Source of the DNA: Alcaligenaceae bacterium CGII-47
GTDB taxonomy: Bacteria > Pseudomonadota > Gammaproteobacteria > Burkholderiales > Burkholderiaceae_B
Direction of reading: 5' to 3'
NCBI GenBank assembly: GCA_019166125.1
Contig: JAHTBO010000001.1
Location: 287,066 to 351,065 of the forward strand
Length of the DNA: 64,000 nucleotides
Below are positions 37,317 to 47,965 of this stretch, one piece after another (the first letter of the stretch is position 1; the number at the start of each line of letters is the position of its first letter). The position numbers and the translations under genes were made by a program. Below the pieces are notes generated by a model that was not told the DNA's origin, did no database searches, and worked only from the letters and a program-made list of their open reading frames with translations.

Positions 37317-38638
37317 ACGCTTCCGTTTCAAGTCCACAGCAGCCCGGCGGTGTGCCAGGTGTCGCTAATCGTCGTCCTACGCGCGCTGCCCTGGTGCGCT
37401 GGGGGGACAATGTCGTGCAGGTTGGGGGCGGCGCACCGGTTGTGGTGCAGTCCATGACCAATACGGATACAGCCGATGCGCAGGCGACTGCCTTGCAGGT
37501 GCGTGAACTGGCGAGTGCTGGCTCAGAGCTGGTACGCATCACGGTCAATACACCTGAGGCAGCGAGCCAGGTAGCGGCGCTGCGCGAAGCGCTCGATCGT
37601 ATGAATGTCTCGGTGCCTCTGGTCGGCGATTTTCATTACAACGGTCATAAGCTTCTGACACAGTTCCCCGATTGCGCCCAGGCACTCTCCAAATATCGGA
37701 TTAATCCGGGCAACATGGGAGGCGGGAAGCGGCGCGATGATAATTTCGCCCAGATGATCGAAGTCGCGTGTCGTTATGATAAGCCGGTGCGTATTGGTGT
37801 GAACTGGGGAAGCCTGGACCACGAGCTGCTCGCCCGCAAGATGGATGAGAACGCGGCTCGGGCCGATCCCTGGGATGCACAGGCGGTGATGCGCGACGCG
37901 CTGGTCGTGTCCGCGATCAGTAACGCACAGCGTGCCGAGGAATTGGGCCTGTCGCCCAACGGCATCATCCTTTCGTGCAAGGTCAGTCACGTACAGGATT
38001 TAATCGCTGTTTATCTCGACTTATCTGCTCGTTGCGATTATCCCTTACATCTCGGTTTGACCGAGGCGGGGATGGGGAGCAAGGGGATTGTCGCGTCCAC
38101 AGCCGCCCTGGCAGTATTGTTACAACAGGGCGTCGGTGACACGATTCGTATTTCACTGACACCCGAGCCAGGGGGGGATCGCACACGCGAGGTGATTGTT
38201 GCTCAGGAAATTCTACAAACCATGGGGCTTCGAGCATTTACGCCGATGGTCGTCTCGTGCCCAGGGTGTGGACGCACCAGTAGTACTGTTTTTCAGGAGT
38301 TGGCCGACAGCATTCAGCGTTTTTTGCGTGACCAAATGCCCGTTTGGAAGACCCGCTATCCTGGTGTGGAAACCATGAATGTGGCAGTCATGGGTTGCGT
38401 TGTGAACGGCCCTGGCGAGAGCCGTCATGCGGACATTGGTATCAGCTTGCCAGGCACCGGAGAGGTGCCTGCCGCGCCGGTCTATGTGGACGGCAAGCGC
38501 ACCGTGACCCTCAAGGGTGAGGGGATCGCTGATGAATTCAAAGCTATTGTCGAAAATTATGTCGCCCAGCGCTTTGGTGGCGGGCAGGGCGCACAGCCCG
38601 CGCACCGTCCCGGTGTGGTGGCGCGCAACCCAGAGTAG
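37313..38638 (+). CDS. ispG: 4-hydroxy-3-methylbut-2-enyl diphosphate synthase (IspG)
   Basis: Penultimate enzyme of the MEP isoprenoid pathway, a 4Fe-4S protein, 441 residues. [18 protein letters not shown] near the start, [24 protein letters not shown] and the C-terminal iron-sulfur segment [10 protein letters not shown] with a later [14 protein letters not shown] 37313 overlaps the RodZ-like stop (ATGA). Confidence 0.97.
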   Translation: MNASVSSPQQPGGVPGVANRRPTRAALVRWGDNVVQVGGGAPVVVQSMTNTDTADAQATALQVRELASAGSELVRITVNTPEAASQVAALREALDRMNVSVPLVGDFHYNGHKLLTQFPDCAQALSKYRINPGNMGGGKRRDDNFAQMIEVACRYDKPVRIGVNWGSLDHELLARKMDENAARADPWDAQAVMRDALVVSAISNAQRAEELGLSPNGIILSCKVSHVQDLIAVYLDLSARCDYPLHLGLTEAGMGSKGIVASTAALAVLLQQGVGDTIRISLTPEPGGDRTREVIVAQEILQTMGLRAFTPMVVSCPGCGRTSSTVFQELADSIQRFLRDQMPVWKTRYPGVETMNVAVMGCVVNGPGESRHADIGISLPGTGEVPAAPVYVDGKRTVTLKGEGIADEFKAIVENYVAQRFGGGQGAQPAHRPGVVARNPE

Positions 38639-38645
38639 TGTGAGT

Positions 38646-39932
38646 ATGTCGGAGTTCCAAAAGGTCAATGCCCTCACGGGCATGAAGGATGTATTACCCC
38701 CCGAGAGTGCACAATGGGAAGCCCTGGAGGCTGAGGTGCGTGATTGGCTCGCCAGCTATGGCTACCTGAATTTGCGTACACCCATCCTAGAGCAGACACG
38801 ACTGTTTAGCCGTGGGATTGGCGAGGTCACGGATATTGTCGAAAAGGAAATGTATTCTTTTGTCGACCCCCTCAATGATGAACGCCTGACGATGCGCCCC
38901 GAGTTCACCGCGGGCATGGTGCGTTCGACGATCGAGCATAATTTTCTCTATGACCGACCGCGTCGTGTCTATGCGATGGGTCCGGTGTTTCGGCACGAAA
39001 AGCCGCAACGAGGCCGCTATCGGCAGTTTCACCAGATCGACGTTGAGGCCTTGGGCTTTGCTGGGCCTGATGTGGATGCTGAGTTGATCATCATGCTTGG
39101 GCGCCTATGGAGACGCTTGGGCTTAACAGATATCCGTTTAGAGCTTAATTCCCTGGGACAGGCGGACGAACGAGCTGCGCATCGTACCGCCTTGATCGCC
39201 TACCTAGAGCAGCATGTCGATGTGCTCGATGAGGAGGCGCGTCGCCGCATGTACGCGAATCCATTGCGTGTGCTCGACACCAAAAACCCGGTCATGCAGG
39301 ATATGGCTGATCAGGCGCCTCGTCTATTCGATTTTTTGGGCGAAGCGTCGCTTGCGCACTATCGCGGCCTGTGCGCACGGCTCGACGATGCGGGGATCGC
39401 CTACACTTTTAATGCGCGCCTGGTTCGAGGGCTGGATTACTACAACCTCACGGTTTTCGAGTGGGTGACGGACCGTCTGGGCGCGCAGGGCACCGTGTGT
39501 GGCGGCGGACGTTACGATGGCTTGATTGAGCTGTTGGGAGGGAAGCCCGCGCCTGCTGTGGGTTTTGCAATCGGTGTGGAACGGCTGCTTGATCTGTGTG
39601 CGCAGAAGGACGATATTATCCATCCCGTTGAGTGCCAGCTCTATTTGATACACCAAGGTGAGGCCGGGCAGCGTACGGCAGCGCAACTGGCCGAGTCGTT
39701 ACGGGACGCCGGATGGCGTGTTCTTGTCCACGCCGGTTCGTCTGGATTTAAATCTCAATTTCGTCGTGCTGACGCGAGTGGCGCGATAGCGGCTATTATT
39801 CTGGGCGAGGATGAGTTGGCAAGCCGGTGCGCCACAGTCAAGTGGTTGCGTCAACAAGCCTCATCGGGCCAGGCCCAACAAGAGTCGATCCCCTTTGATC
39901 GACTTGTTACCGAATTGCAATCAAGGATCTGA
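38646..39932 (+). CDS. hisS: histidyl-tRNA synthetase
   Basis: 428 residues. Class II motifs: GMKDVLPPE, RPEFTAGMVRS, FRHEKPQRGRYRQFHQ (motif 2) and the His-specific LVRGLDYYN; GAQGTVCGGGRYDGL and GFAIGVERL (motif 3). ATG 38646 is 7 bp after the ispG stop; the longer frame would overlap ispG by 120 bp and is rejected. Confidence 0.97.
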   Translation: MSEFQKVNALTGMKDVLPPESAQWEALEAEVRDWLASYGYLNLRTPILEQTRLFSRGIGEVTDIVEKEMYSFVDPLNDERLTMRPEFTAGMVRSTIEHNFLYDRPRRVYAMGPVFRHEKPQRGRYRQFHQIDVEALGFAGPDVDAELIIMLGRLWRRLGLTDIRLELNSLGQADERAAHRTALIAYLEQHVDVLDEEARRRMYANPLRVLDTKNPVMQDMADQAPRLFDFLGEASLAHYRGLCARLDDAGIAYTFNARLVRGLDYYNLTVFEWVTDRLGAQGTVCGGGRYDGLIELLGGKPAPAVGFAIGVERLLDLCAQKDDIIHPVECQLYLIHQGEAGQRTAAQLAESLRDAGWRVLVHAGSSGFKSQFRRADASGAIAAIILGEDELASRCATVKWLRQQASSGQAQQESIPFDRLVTELQSRI

Positions 39933-39937
39933 AGGTC

Positions 39938-40576
39938 ATGGCATACGATCTCGAAGAACAGGAAAAAATTGACGCACTAAAGGCCTGGTGGGAGCGCTAT
40001 GGCACGCTCCTTATGGTGGCGGCGTTAGTCGTGGTGGCGGGAATCGGTGGTTGGCGTGGATGGCAGTGGTATCAAGGCCACCAGTCCAATCAGGCGATGG
40101 GCTATTTTGAGGCGCTTGAGGCCGCTGCCGATCAGAAGGGTGACGATGCCGTGTTGCGCATCAAGGCTGCCAGCACCACCTTACGTGAGGAATACGCGCA
40201 ATCCGCTTATACCTCTCGAGGTGTATTGGTTGCCGCTCGGGCTTTAGAGCGTCGCGGGGATCTGGACGGGGCGCGCGAGCAATTGCAGTGGTTGCTCCAG
40301 GATAAAACTGATCCAGCCCTGGTGCCGGTGGCACGCTTGCGTTTGGCCGGGGTGTTACTAGAGCAAAAGCACTATGATGAGGCGCTAGCCTTGCTTGATG
40401 GCACGGCGCCCGACGGATTTGCTGGCTTGTATGCAGATCGGCGCGGTGATATTTTGGCTGTCCAGGGCAAGTCCAGTGCCGCCATCGAAGCCTGGCGCGA
40501 TGCACTCAAAGCCCTGGGCACAGATCCGACCGCCCAGATCGTAGAACTAAAAATTGATGCTTTGACCGGAGTCTAA
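39938..40576 (+). CDS. yfgM: YfgM-family ancillary SecYEG translocon subunit (TPR protein)
   Basis: 212 residues. Short cytoplasmic N-terminus (AYDLEEQEKIDALKAWWERYG), one membrane helix at about 23-38, then a periplasmic helical repeat region with LVPVARLRLAGVLLEQKHYDEALALLD. Lies between hisS and bamB, the conserved yfgM position; starts 5 bp after hisS and ends 4 bp before bamB. YfgM hands secreted proteins to periplasmic chaperones in E. coli. Confidence 0.9.
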   Translation: MAYDLEEQEKIDALKAWWERYGTLLMVAALVVVAGIGGWRGWQWYQGHQSNQAMGYFEALEAAADQKGDDAVLRIKAASTTLREEYAQSAYTSRGVLVAARALERRGDLDGAREQLQWLLQDKTDPALVPVARLRLAGVLLEQKHYDEALALLDGTAPDGFAGLYADRRGDILAVQGKSSAAIEAWRDALKALGTDPTAQIVELKIDALTGV

Positions 40577-40580
40577 TCTC

Positions 40581-41729
40581 ATGCGTTTGTCAGCCAGAGT
40601 GTTTTGCAATACAGCCCTCATCCTGAGCCTGACCGCGCTCTCGGGCTGTGGCCTATTTTCCCAAGCCGATACGCGCTACGACCCAGCACCGCTCACCGAC
40701 TATGCGGCCAAATTGGGGGTGTCGACGCTTTGGTCGGCACCTATTGGCAGTGGAGGAGGCTACGAGTTCGCCGCCCATGTGGTAGGGGATAACGTGTATG
40801 CCGCGACCCCCTCAGGTGCGGTAACCAGTCTGGCACTCTCCTCGGGCGCGGTTCGCTGGCGGGCTGACCTGGGCAAACTGGCCGCAGGGGTCGGGTCCGA
40901 CGGACAAACGACGGCAGTCGTGGCGACCGATGGTATGGTGATTGCGCTGGACGCGCGTGGGGTCGAGAAATGGCGCTCACAGGCGAGCAGTAGCGTCAGC
41001 ATCCCACCCGTAGTGGGCCAAGGCGTGGTCGTGGTGCGCAGCACCGATTATCGTATTCAGGCTTTTGATGCTGCCTCGGGCGAGCCTCGCTGGAATATTC
41101 AGCGTCCTGGCCCCGCTCTGGCGCTGCGCACCAGCATACAGATGATCATTGTCGAGAACGTTGTGATCAGTGGCCTGCCCAGTGGCCGCTTGCTCGTGAT
41201 CGATGCCCGAACAGGTACGGTGCGCTGGGAAGGGTCTGTCTCAGCCTCTCAGGGTGCCTCGGACCTGGAGCGCATCAATGACGTGGTCGGCGCTCCGCTG
41301 GCTGCTGGGCCGGTGCTGTGTGGTGCAAGCTATCAGGGCCGCATTGTCTGCTTTGACGTCGCACAGGGAGGGCGTGCGCTATGGGAACAGAAATTCTCCA
41401 GCGCGACGGGCATGACCGGCGACGCCCAGCAGATTTATGCGGCCAATCAACGCGATGTTGTCTATGCGTTCGCCTTGTCTGACGGGCACGAAGTCTGGTC
41501 GCAGAAAGCCTTGCTCAACCGCCGGCTCAGCACGCCTGCTGTGATTCAGGACGCTGTAGCGGTCGGTGATTATCAGGGCTATATCCATTTCCTCTCGCGT
41601 CGTGATGGCCATCTGCTCGGACGTCTCCAGGTGGGGGGCGGTCCGATTACCTCGCCGTTGATCGCTACGCCCCAGGGCGTGCTGGTGCAGACTTCCGATG
41701 GCAAACTGCTTTTGATTGGTGTGCGTTGA
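40581..41729 (+). CDS. bamB: outer membrane assembly lipoprotein BamB
   Basis: 382 residues. Lipobox LSGC (Cys23), then an eight-bladed PQQ-type propeller with repeated blades ending in motifs such as [24 protein letters not shown] and SDGHEVWS. Part of the BAM complex that inserts beta-barrel proteins. Overlaps der by 4 bp (TTGA). Confidence 0.95.
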   Translation: MRLSARVFCNTALILSLTALSGCGLFSQADTRYDPAPLTDYAAKLGVSTLWSAPIGSGGGYEFAAHVVGDNVYAATPSGAVTSLALSSGAVRWRADLGKLAAGVGSDGQTTAVVATDGMVIALDARGVEKWRSQASSSVSIPPVVGQGVVVVRSTDYRIQAFDAASGEPRWNIQRPGPALALRTSIQMIIVENVVISGLPSGRLLVIDARTGTVRWEGSVSASQGASDLERINDVVGAPLAAGPVLCGASYQGRIVCFDVAQGGRALWEQKFSSATGMTGDAQQIYAANQRDVVYAFALSDGHEVWSQKALLNRRLSTPAVIQDAVAVGDYQGYIHFLSRRDGHLLGRLQVGGGPITSPLIATPQGVLVQTSDGKLLLIGVR

Positions 41730-43096
41730 ACCGAATTGTTTTTAAACCTGTCGTGGCTTTGGTGGGGCGCACGAACGTTGGAAAATCCACCTTATTTAAC
41801 CGCCTGACACGCTCGCGTGCCGCATTGGTGGCTAATATCTCTGGCCTTACGCGTGATCGCCACTACGGTGAGGGACGCGTGGGTGATCACCCCTTTATCG
41901 TGGTGGATACGGGTGGTTTCGAGCCTGTTGCCACGCGTGGCATTTTGGTCGAGATGGCGCGTCAGACCGAGCAGGCAATCGCCGAGTCGGATGTTGTCGT
42001 CTTGCTCGTCGATGGTCGCGAGGGGATCAACGCCCATGATCACGAGATTGCGCGTTTATTGCGTAAGGCGGGTCAGCGTGTGGTGCTCGCAGTGAATAAA
42101 GCCGAAGGCATGCGTGATCATGCCGATATGGCACTATTCCACGAGCTGGGCCTGGGGCAGCCACACCCGATCTCTGCCGCACATGGTGATGGGGTGGTCG
42201 AGCTCATTGAAGGCGCGCTGGCGCCCGTGATCGCGCAGCGTCCTGCCATCGAGCCCAGTGATGACCCAGATGACCCAGAGGCACGGGATCATCGCATCAA
42301 ACTCGCCATTGCAGGTCGCCCCAATGTGGGGAAGTCCACGCTGATCAATACGTTGGTGGGCGAGGAGCGGGTCATCGCTTATGACCAGCCAGGTACGACA
42401 CGCGATGCCATCGAGATTGAGTTCGAGCGCGGTGGACGTCAATACACCCTGATAGATACAGCAGGCCTGCGCCGTCGCGGTAAGGTATTTGAGACCATCG
42501 AGAAGTTCTCGGTCATCAAAACACTCCAGGCTATCGAGGCCTCTAATGTTGTGCTGCTGCTGCTTGACGCCCAAGCCGGCGTGTCTGACCAGGACGCGCA
42601 TATTGCCGGGTTCGCACTAGAGGCGGGACGAGCCCTGGTGGTGGGACTTAATAAATGGGATGCAATCGACAAAGAGCAACGCGAATGGGTCCAGCGTGAA
42701 TATGAGCGTAAGCTTCGCTTTTTGTCGTTTGCCAGCGTTCTTACCCTCTCTGCCCTTAAGGGGCAGGGTCTGGCGCCTATCCTGAAGGCCGTTAATGCTG
42801 CGCATGCGGCGGCATTCGCCAAACTCTCGACACCCAAGCTCACCCGCTCGTTGCAGGCCGCTGTCGAGCAGCAACCACCGCCGCGCAAGGGCATATTCCG
42901 TCCCAAGATGCGCTACGCACACCAAGGTGGGCAAAACCCGCCGCGCATCATCATTCATGGCAATGCGCTTGACGCCATACCCGATTCTTATCGACGCTAC
43001 CTAGAGACGCGCTTCCGCGATGAATATAAGCTCGCGGGTACGCCTTTGCGTGTCGAGTTCAAATCATCACATAATCCGTATCTTGAGGATAAATAA
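41726..43096 (+). CDS. der: ribosome assembly GTPase Der (EngA)
   Basis: Tandem GTPase needed for 50S maturation, 456 residues. First G domain with [10 protein letters not shown] and DTGGFEP, second with [10 protein letters not shown] and DTAGLRRRG, then a KH-like domain ([17 protein letters not shown]). The first P-loop has Thr where most Der proteins have Pro (GRPNVGKS), a conservative place. The start TTG overlaps the bamB stop; the next in-frame candidate (GTG 41753) would remove the first strand. Confidence 0.96.
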   Translation: MNRIVFKPVVALVGRTNVGKSTLFNRLTRSRAALVANISGLTRDRHYGEGRVGDHPFIVVDTGGFEPVATRGILVEMARQTEQAIAESDVVVLLVDGREGINAHDHEIARLLRKAGQRVVLAVNKAEGMRDHADMALFHELGLGQPHPISAAHGDGVVELIEGALAPVIAQRPAIEPSDDPDDPEARDHRIKLAIAGRPNVGKSTLINTLVGEERVIAYDQPGTTRDAIEIEFERGGRQYTLIDTAGLRRRGKVFETIEKFSVIKTLQAIEASNVVLLLLDAQAGVSDQDAHIAGFALEAGRALVVGLNKWDAIDKEQREWVQREYERKLRFLSFASVLTLSALKGQGLAPILKAVNAAHAAAFAKLSTPKLTRSLQAAVEQQPPPRKGIFRPKMRYAHQGGQNPPRIIIHGNALDAIPDSYRRYLETRFRDEYKLAGTPLRVEFKSSHNPYLEDK

Positions 43097-44179
43097 GTGA
43101 CTGTGCTCTGGAGCGACCACGTCGCAGATCTCATGCCTTACATGCCGGGCGAGCAGGCAAATATTCCCAATCTTCTCAAGCTCAATACCAATGAGCATCC
43201 CTATGGCCCGTCGCCTCTGGCGATTGCTGCGATCCGCGAGGCAGCCAGTGAAGATCTGCGTCTCTATCCCGATTACCAGGCGCTAGCCCTACGTCAAACC
43301 ATCGCACAGCGTTATGGTGTTACGCCTGATCAGGTATTTTTGGGTAATGGCTCAGATGAGATTCTGGCGCATGCCTTTAATGCCTTGTTCTTGCGCCAGG
43401 GCCGGCCCCTGCTTATGCCGGATGTGACGTACAGCTTCTACCAGACATACTGCTGCCTGTACCGTGTGCCACATGTCTGTTTGCCTTTGGCGGATGATTT
43501 CTCTATACGGATATCGGATTATATAGATTGGAAGGGCGAGGCGCCGGCAGGGATTATCTTTGCAAATCCAAATGCACCGACGGGTAAATTGCTGGGTCTG
43601 GACGATATCGCAGCGATTGTTCGAGCGCATCCTGATAGTTCCGTCGTTGTTGACGAGGCCTATATAGATTTTGGTGGACGCTCGGCTGTGGAATTATTGG
43701 CGCAGTTCGACAATGTCCTGGTGATTCATACCTTCTCTAAGTCCAGATCCCTGGCGGGACTGCGTGTCGGTTATGCTATGGGTAGTACTTCGGTGATCGA
43801 GGCGCTCACACGTACCAAGGACAGTTTTAATTCATACCCGATTGACCGCTTGGCGCAGGCTGGCGCCCGTGCATCGATGCTTGACGAAGCATACTTTCAA
43901 TCGACGCGCCGCGCCGTGATGGATGCGCGCGAATTGCTCACCCAAAAAATGGTGACATTAGGTTTCAATGTCCTGCCCTCTCAGGCTAATTTTGTCTTTG
44001 CTCGCCACCCGCAGCATGATGCTCGTCAGATTCAACGTCTGCTGCGCGAACAGGGGGTTCTCGTGCGTCATTTTCAACAGCCACGTATCGCCGAGTATTT
44101 ACGTATTACCGTGGGTTCTCCTGAGGATTGTGAACGTTTATGTAACGCGTTGACTCTAATATTGGATGAATCGCATTAA
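43097..44179 (+). CDS. hisC: histidinol-phosphate aminotransferase
   Basis: PLP-dependent class I/II aminotransferase of histidine synthesis, 360 residues. LNTNEHPYGPSP, GNGSDEIL, NPNAPTG and the PLP lysine at about 215 in HTFSKSRSLAGLRVGYA. The GTG start directly follows the der stop. Away from any his operon; a second hisC may exist elsewhere. Confidence 0.93.
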   Translation: MTVLWSDHVADLMPYMPGEQANIPNLLKLNTNEHPYGPSPLAIAAIREAASEDLRLYPDYQALALRQTIAQRYGVTPDQVFLGNGSDEILAHAFNALFLRQGRPLLMPDVTYSFYQTYCCLYRVPHVCLPLADDFSIRISDYIDWKGEAPAGIIFANPNAPTGKLLGLDDIAAIVRAHPDSSVVVDEAYIDFGGRSAVELLAQFDNVLVIHTFSKSRSLAGLRVGYAMGSTSVIEALTRTKDSFNSYPIDRLAQAGARASMLDEAYFQSTRRAVMDARELLTQKMVTLGFNVLPSQANFVFARHPQHDARQIQRLLREQGVLVRHFQQPRIAEYLRITVGSPEDCERLCNALTLILDESH

Positions 44180-44279
44180 AATATCGACAGTAACGTTGGT
44201 CCGCGGCAGGTGCAAACTACGGGAAAACCCTGTACAGTACCTGTCTTGAATATAAATTTAAATAATTGGAGCCTCGTCA

Positions 44280-44516
44280 ATGAGCAACAAAGGGCAAATA
44301 CTACAAGATCCATTTCTCAACGCGTTGCGCAAGGATCACGTGCCCGTATCGATTTATCTGGTTAACGGGATCAAACTCCAAGGGCAGGTCGAGTCGTTTG
44401 ATCAATACGTCGTGCTCTTGCGCAACACAGTCACTCAGATGGTTTATAAGCACGCTATCTCGACTGTGGTGCCGGCACGCCCAGTAGTTTTTCAGGTGGA
44501 CGAGTCTGCGGAATAA
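44280..44516 (+). CDS. hfq: RNA chaperone Hfq
   Basis: 78-residue Sm-like protein. Sm1 segment [28 protein letters not shown] and Sm2 segment [15 protein letters not shown]. Short acidic tail. GGAG lies 9 bp before the ATG. A TATAAA at 44251-44256 could be part of a promoter in the 100-bp hisC-hfq gap. Confidence 0.98.
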   Translation: MSNKGQILQDPFLNALRKDHVPVSIYLVNGIKLQGQVESFDQYVVLLRNTVTQMVYKHAISTVVPARPVVFQVDESAE

Positions 44517-44546
44517 TCTTTATTTCACATTGCTGCGGCCCACAAC

Positions 44547-44585
44547 GCCCGCCTTGCGCTTCGCGTGGGTGGGCATTTGTTTTTC
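44547..44585 (+). terminator. terminator-like hairpin between hfq and hflX
   Basis: Stem GCCCGCCT (44547-44554) / GGGTGGGC (44567-44574), with two G-U pairs and an inner GCG/CGC stem, followed by a T-rich ATTTGTTTTT. It can reduce read-through from hfq into hflX. Confidence 0.6.
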
Positions 44586-44594
44586 AGGAGGCTC

Positions 44595-45689
44595 ATGAAG
44601 GCGCTTGTCATTAGCGTAGATCTGGGGGAGCCAGACTATCCGGCTCATATCGAAGAATTCACCATGCTCGCGCAAGGCGCGGGTGCCGAAATCCAGGAAT
44701 TAGTAACTGTACGGCGCAGCCGCCCAGATGCGGCAGGATTTATCGGCTCGGGCAAGATCGAAGAGGTCAGCGCGATTGTTAAGGCTCTGGATGTCGACGT
44801 GGTGCTTTTTGATCAGCCCCTGAGTCCCGCTCAGCAACGCAATCTAGAGCGTCATTTTGAGGTGCGCGTGGTTGATCGGGTCGCGCTTATCCTCGACATC
44901 TTTGCTTTGCGAGCCAAAAGCCACGAAGGAAAATTGCAGGTTGAGTTGGCTCAATTGCAGCATCTCTCTACGCGTCTGACGCGTATGTGGACGCACCTGG
45001 AGCGCCAGAGTGGCGGGATTGGGGTGCGGGGCCCCGGTGAATCTCAGCTAGAAACCGATCGCCGATTGATCGGCAACAAGGTGAAAGTGCTGCGCGAGCG
45101 ACTCGAGCGCGTTGAGCGCCAGCGCACCACGCAACGTCGTGCGCGGGCGCGTAGTCAAACCATTACGGTATCTTTGGTGGGCTATACCAATGCGGGCAAA
45201 TCGACCTTGTTCAATGCCTTGACCCGCGCGGATGCCTACGCTGCCGATCAATTGTTCGCCACGCTTGATACGACGACGCGTCGCGTATGGATCGAGGGGG
45301 CTGGGCAGGTGGTGATATCGGATACGGTAGGTTTTATCCGTGATCTGCCTACGACCCTGATTGCGGCATTTCGGGCAACGCTCGAGGAAACCGTGCATGC
45401 AGACGTATTACTGCATGTCGTGGATGCCGCCAGCCCGCAGCGCGACGAACAGATTCAAGCCGTGAATCATGTCCTGCGCGAGGTGGGTGCGCAGGACACA
45501 CCGCAGATTTTGGTCTATAACAAAATCGATACGGCAGGATATGAACCCCGGGTCGAACGCGATGAACATGGTACCATTGCGCGAGTCTTTGTAAGTGCGC
45601 TGATGCGTGAAGGCCTGGAGGGTCTGCGCCAGGCAATCGTCGAATCAGGCCAAGTAACAGGAAACGATACGTTTAATGAGAATGTTTAA
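44595..45689 (+). CDS. hflX: ribosome-associated GTPase HflX
   Basis: 364 residues. N-terminal HflX domain (GFIGSGKIEEV, LFDQPLSPAQQRNLE), the GGIGVRGPGESQLETDRR block, then a G domain with GYTNAGKST, DTVGFIRDLP and NKID. HflX splits stalled ribosomes after stress. Strong AGGAGG 6 bp before ATG 44595. Overlaps hflK by 14 bp. Confidence 0.96.
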   Translation: MKALVISVDLGEPDYPAHIEEFTMLAQGAGAEIQELVTVRRSRPDAAGFIGSGKIEEVSAIVKALDVDVVLFDQPLSPAQQRNLERHFEVRVVDRVALILDIFALRAKSHEGKLQVELAQLQHLSTRLTRMWTHLERQSGGIGVRGPGESQLETDRRLIGNKVKVLRERLERVERQRTTQRRARARSQTITVSLVGYTNAGKSTLFNALTRADAYAADQLFATLDTTTRRVWIEGAGQVVISDTVGFIRDLPTTLIAAFRATLEETVHADVLLHVVDAASPQRDEQIQAVNHVLREVGAQDTPQILVYNKIDTAGYEPRVERDEHGTIARVFVSALMREGLEGLRQAIVESGQVTGNDTFNENV

Positions 45690-46983
45690 TTTGAATGATC
45701 CGGGCTGGGGCCGGGGTAATAACGATGGACCCGATTCATCGCGTAAGCCAGGCAACAACGCGGGAGGGCCTCCCGATCTGGATCAGGTATGGCGCGACTT
45801 TAACAAACGCCTAAGCGGCTTGTTTGGTAAGGGTGGTGGACCACGTCGTGGTGGCGGTATGCCACCAGGCATCGGTATGCCCCAGATCCCCAAGGGCTCG
45901 CCAAAGTTCTTTATTTTTCTGTTGATTGCGATTGTATTGCTTTGGTTGGCGAGTGGCTTCATGATCGTCCAGGAAGGCCAGGTATCGGTGATCACGCGTT
46001 TTGGCAAATACACCCGTACATTGACGCCGGGCCTGCAGTGGCGCCTGCCTTATCCGATCGAGGACTCACAGAGCGTAAATATTGCGCAGCTGCGTACTTT
46101 TGAGGTGGGCTTCAGAGGTTCGTCACGCAATAAAGTGCTGCCGGAATCGTTGATGCTGACCAACGATGAGAATATCGTCGATGTGCAGTTTGTGGTGCAA
46201 TATCGTTTGCTGCCTACAGGTGCACCGGCTTATTTATTCAATACCAGCTTCCCTGATGAGTCTGTGCGCCAGGCTGCCGAGACCGCCATGCGCGAGATCG
46301 TTGGTCGCAAGCACATGGACTTTGTCCTGTATTCGGGTCGTACCGAGGTGGCTAACGAAGTTCAGGCCTTGGCGCAGAGCATTCTGGATCGTTACGAGAC
46401 CGGGATACAGATCAGCACGGTCGCCATCCAGAACGTCCAGCCTCCTGAGCAGGTTCAGGCGGCATTTGATGATGCGGTCAAGGCCGGTCAGGATCGGGAG
46501 CGTCAGGTCAACGAAGGGAATGCATACGCAAGTCAGGTGCTCCCCGAGGCGGAAGGCCAGGCTTCGCGCATGACACAGGACGCCGAAGGATACAGTGCCC
46601 GGATCATTGGTCAAGCTGAGGGTGATACCGCGCGCTTCGACAGTATTGAAACCGAGTTCTCCAAGGCCCCGGGCATCACCCGCGAGCGTATGTATCTCGA
46701 GACGATGCAGGATATTCTGCAAGGCAGCAGCAAGGTCATGATTGATGCCAATGTTGGGAACAACATGCTGTATCTGCCGCTTGATCAGATTATGAAGCAG
46801 GCAGCTCGACCGAGCTCGGCGACCACCTCGGGGATGGACTCGACCACCGCCGCACCCAAGGCCGCTGGCGCAGCCACGACGCAGGGTAGCGGCAATCAGC
46901 CCGCCGGTTCGGCATCGGCATCCGGCAGTGCCCGGGCGCAGTCGAATCTAAACTCGCTGATGACCAGCCCGTATTCGCGCTAG
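45676..46983 (+). CDS. hflK: FtsH modulator HflK
   Basis: SPFH/band-7 membrane protein, 435 residues. Gly/Pro-rich N-terminus, a membrane helix at about 78-98 (FFIFLLIAIVLLWLASGF), the band-7 domain (VQEGQVSVITRFGKY ...) and a Ser/Ala/Gly-rich tail. With HflC it controls the FtsH protease. An alternative ATG lies two codons downstream (45682). Confidence 0.95.
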   Translation: MRMFNLNDPGWGRGNNDGPDSSRKPGNNAGGPPDLDQVWRDFNKRLSGLFGKGGGPRRGGGMPPGIGMPQIPKGSPKFFIFLLIAIVLLWLASGFMIVQEGQVSVITRFGKYTRTLTPGLQWRLPYPIEDSQSVNIAQLRTFEVGFRGSSRNKVLPESLMLTNDENIVDVQFVVQYRLLPTGAPAYLFNTSFPDESVRQAAETAMREIVGRKHMDFVLYSGRTEVANEVQALAQSILDRYETGIQISTVAIQNVQPPEQVQAAFDDAVKAGQDRERQVNEGNAYASQVLPEAEGQASRMTQDAEGYSARIIGQAEGDTARFDSIETEFSKAPGITRERMYLETMQDILQGSSKVMIDANVGNNMLYLPLDQIMKQAARPSSATTSGMDSTTAAPKAAGAATTQGSGNQPAGSASASGSARAQSNLNSLMTSPYSR

Positions 46984-46993
46984 GAGCTTTTTA

Positions 46994-47893
46994 ATGCAAC
47001 GTTTTTTTCCTGTCTTGATTGGCCTACTGGTCGTATTGGCGATATTGTCCTCGTGTATGTTCATTGTGCGCGAGCGCGATACAGCTTTGCTGTTTGCCTT
47101 GGGTGAAGTCCGCAAGACCGTGACTGAACCCGGTTTGTACTTTAAGTACCCCCCTCCATTCGAGAACGTCGTTTATTTGGACAAGCGTTTGCAGACGATC
47201 GAGAGCAAGGATCCCGAGCGTATTCAGACGGCCGAAAAGAAAAACCTGCTGATTGACTCCTTTGTCAAATGGCGTATTTCGGATCCGCGCTTATTTTATG
47301 TGACGTTCGGTGCCAACAGCAATGCCGCCATCGAGCGGCTGCAGGCACAGATTCGTGATGCCTTGAACGCGGCGGTGAACGTGCGCACCGTCAAGCAGGT
47401 CGTCTCCAGCGACCGTGACACGATCATGAAGGAAATCCAAACTGCGGTCGCCTTGCGGGCTAAGCCGCTGGGTGTCGATGTGGTCGATGTGCGCCTGCGC
47501 CGTATTGACTTTGCTCCCGAGATCTCCGAGTCCGTCTATCGTCGTATGGAGGCCGAACGCAAACAAGAAGCTAACCGTCTGCGTGCCAGCGGTGGCGCGG
47601 AGAGCGAGCGGATTCGAGCTGAGGCCGATCGCAAGCGTCAGGAAATTCTGGCCAAGGCTTATGCTACGGCTCAGGTAACACGCGGTGAGGGCGATGCCAA
47701 GGCGACGGCGATCTACGCTGAATCCTACGGGCGCAACGAGGAGTTCTACAGCTTCTATCGTAGCCTCGAGGCTTATCGTGAATCATTCGCTGAGCAGAGC
47801 AGCACACTGGTCTTGAGTCCAAATTCCGAGTTCTTCCGGTTTTGGGGCAATGCCAAGGGTCAGGCTACGGTGTCTCCGTCCGCCAACCGCTAA
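46994..47893 (+). CDS. hflC: FtsH modulator HflC
   Basis: SPFH-domain partner of HflK, 299 residues. N-terminal membrane anchor (FFPVLIGLLVVLAILSSCMFIV), then FALGEVRKTVTEPGLYFKYP and the helical region with YRRMEAERKQEANRLRASGG. Ten bases after hflK; followed by a clear terminator. Confidence 0.96.
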   Translation: MQRFFPVLIGLLVVLAILSSCMFIVRERDTALLFALGEVRKTVTEPGLYFKYPPPFENVVYLDKRLQTIESKDPERIQTAEKKNLLIDSFVKWRISDPRLFYVTFGANSNAAIERLQAQIRDALNAAVNVRTVKQVVSSDRDTIMKEIQTAVALRAKPLGVDVVDVRLRRIDFAPEISESVYRRMEAERKQEANRLRASGGAESERIRAEADRKRQEILAKAYATAQVTRGEGDAKATAIYAESYGRNEEFYSFYRSLEAYRESFAEQSSTLVLSPNSEFFRFWGNAKGQATVSPSANR

Positions 47894-47907
47894 GCCTCGC
47901 CGACATC

Positions 47908-47942
47908 GCGACCTGGAGGGGGTGAGGCCAGGTCGCTTTTTA
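47908..47942 (+). terminator. intrinsic terminator after hflC
   Basis: Perfect 9-bp stem GCGACCTGG (47908-47916) / CCAGGTCGC (47928-47936), 11-base loop, then TTTTTATT. It separates hflX-hflK-hflC from hisZ, so hisZ-purA need their own promoter or read-through. Confidence 0.88.
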
Positions 47943-47965
47943 TTGACTAGACGGATCAGGTTTTT

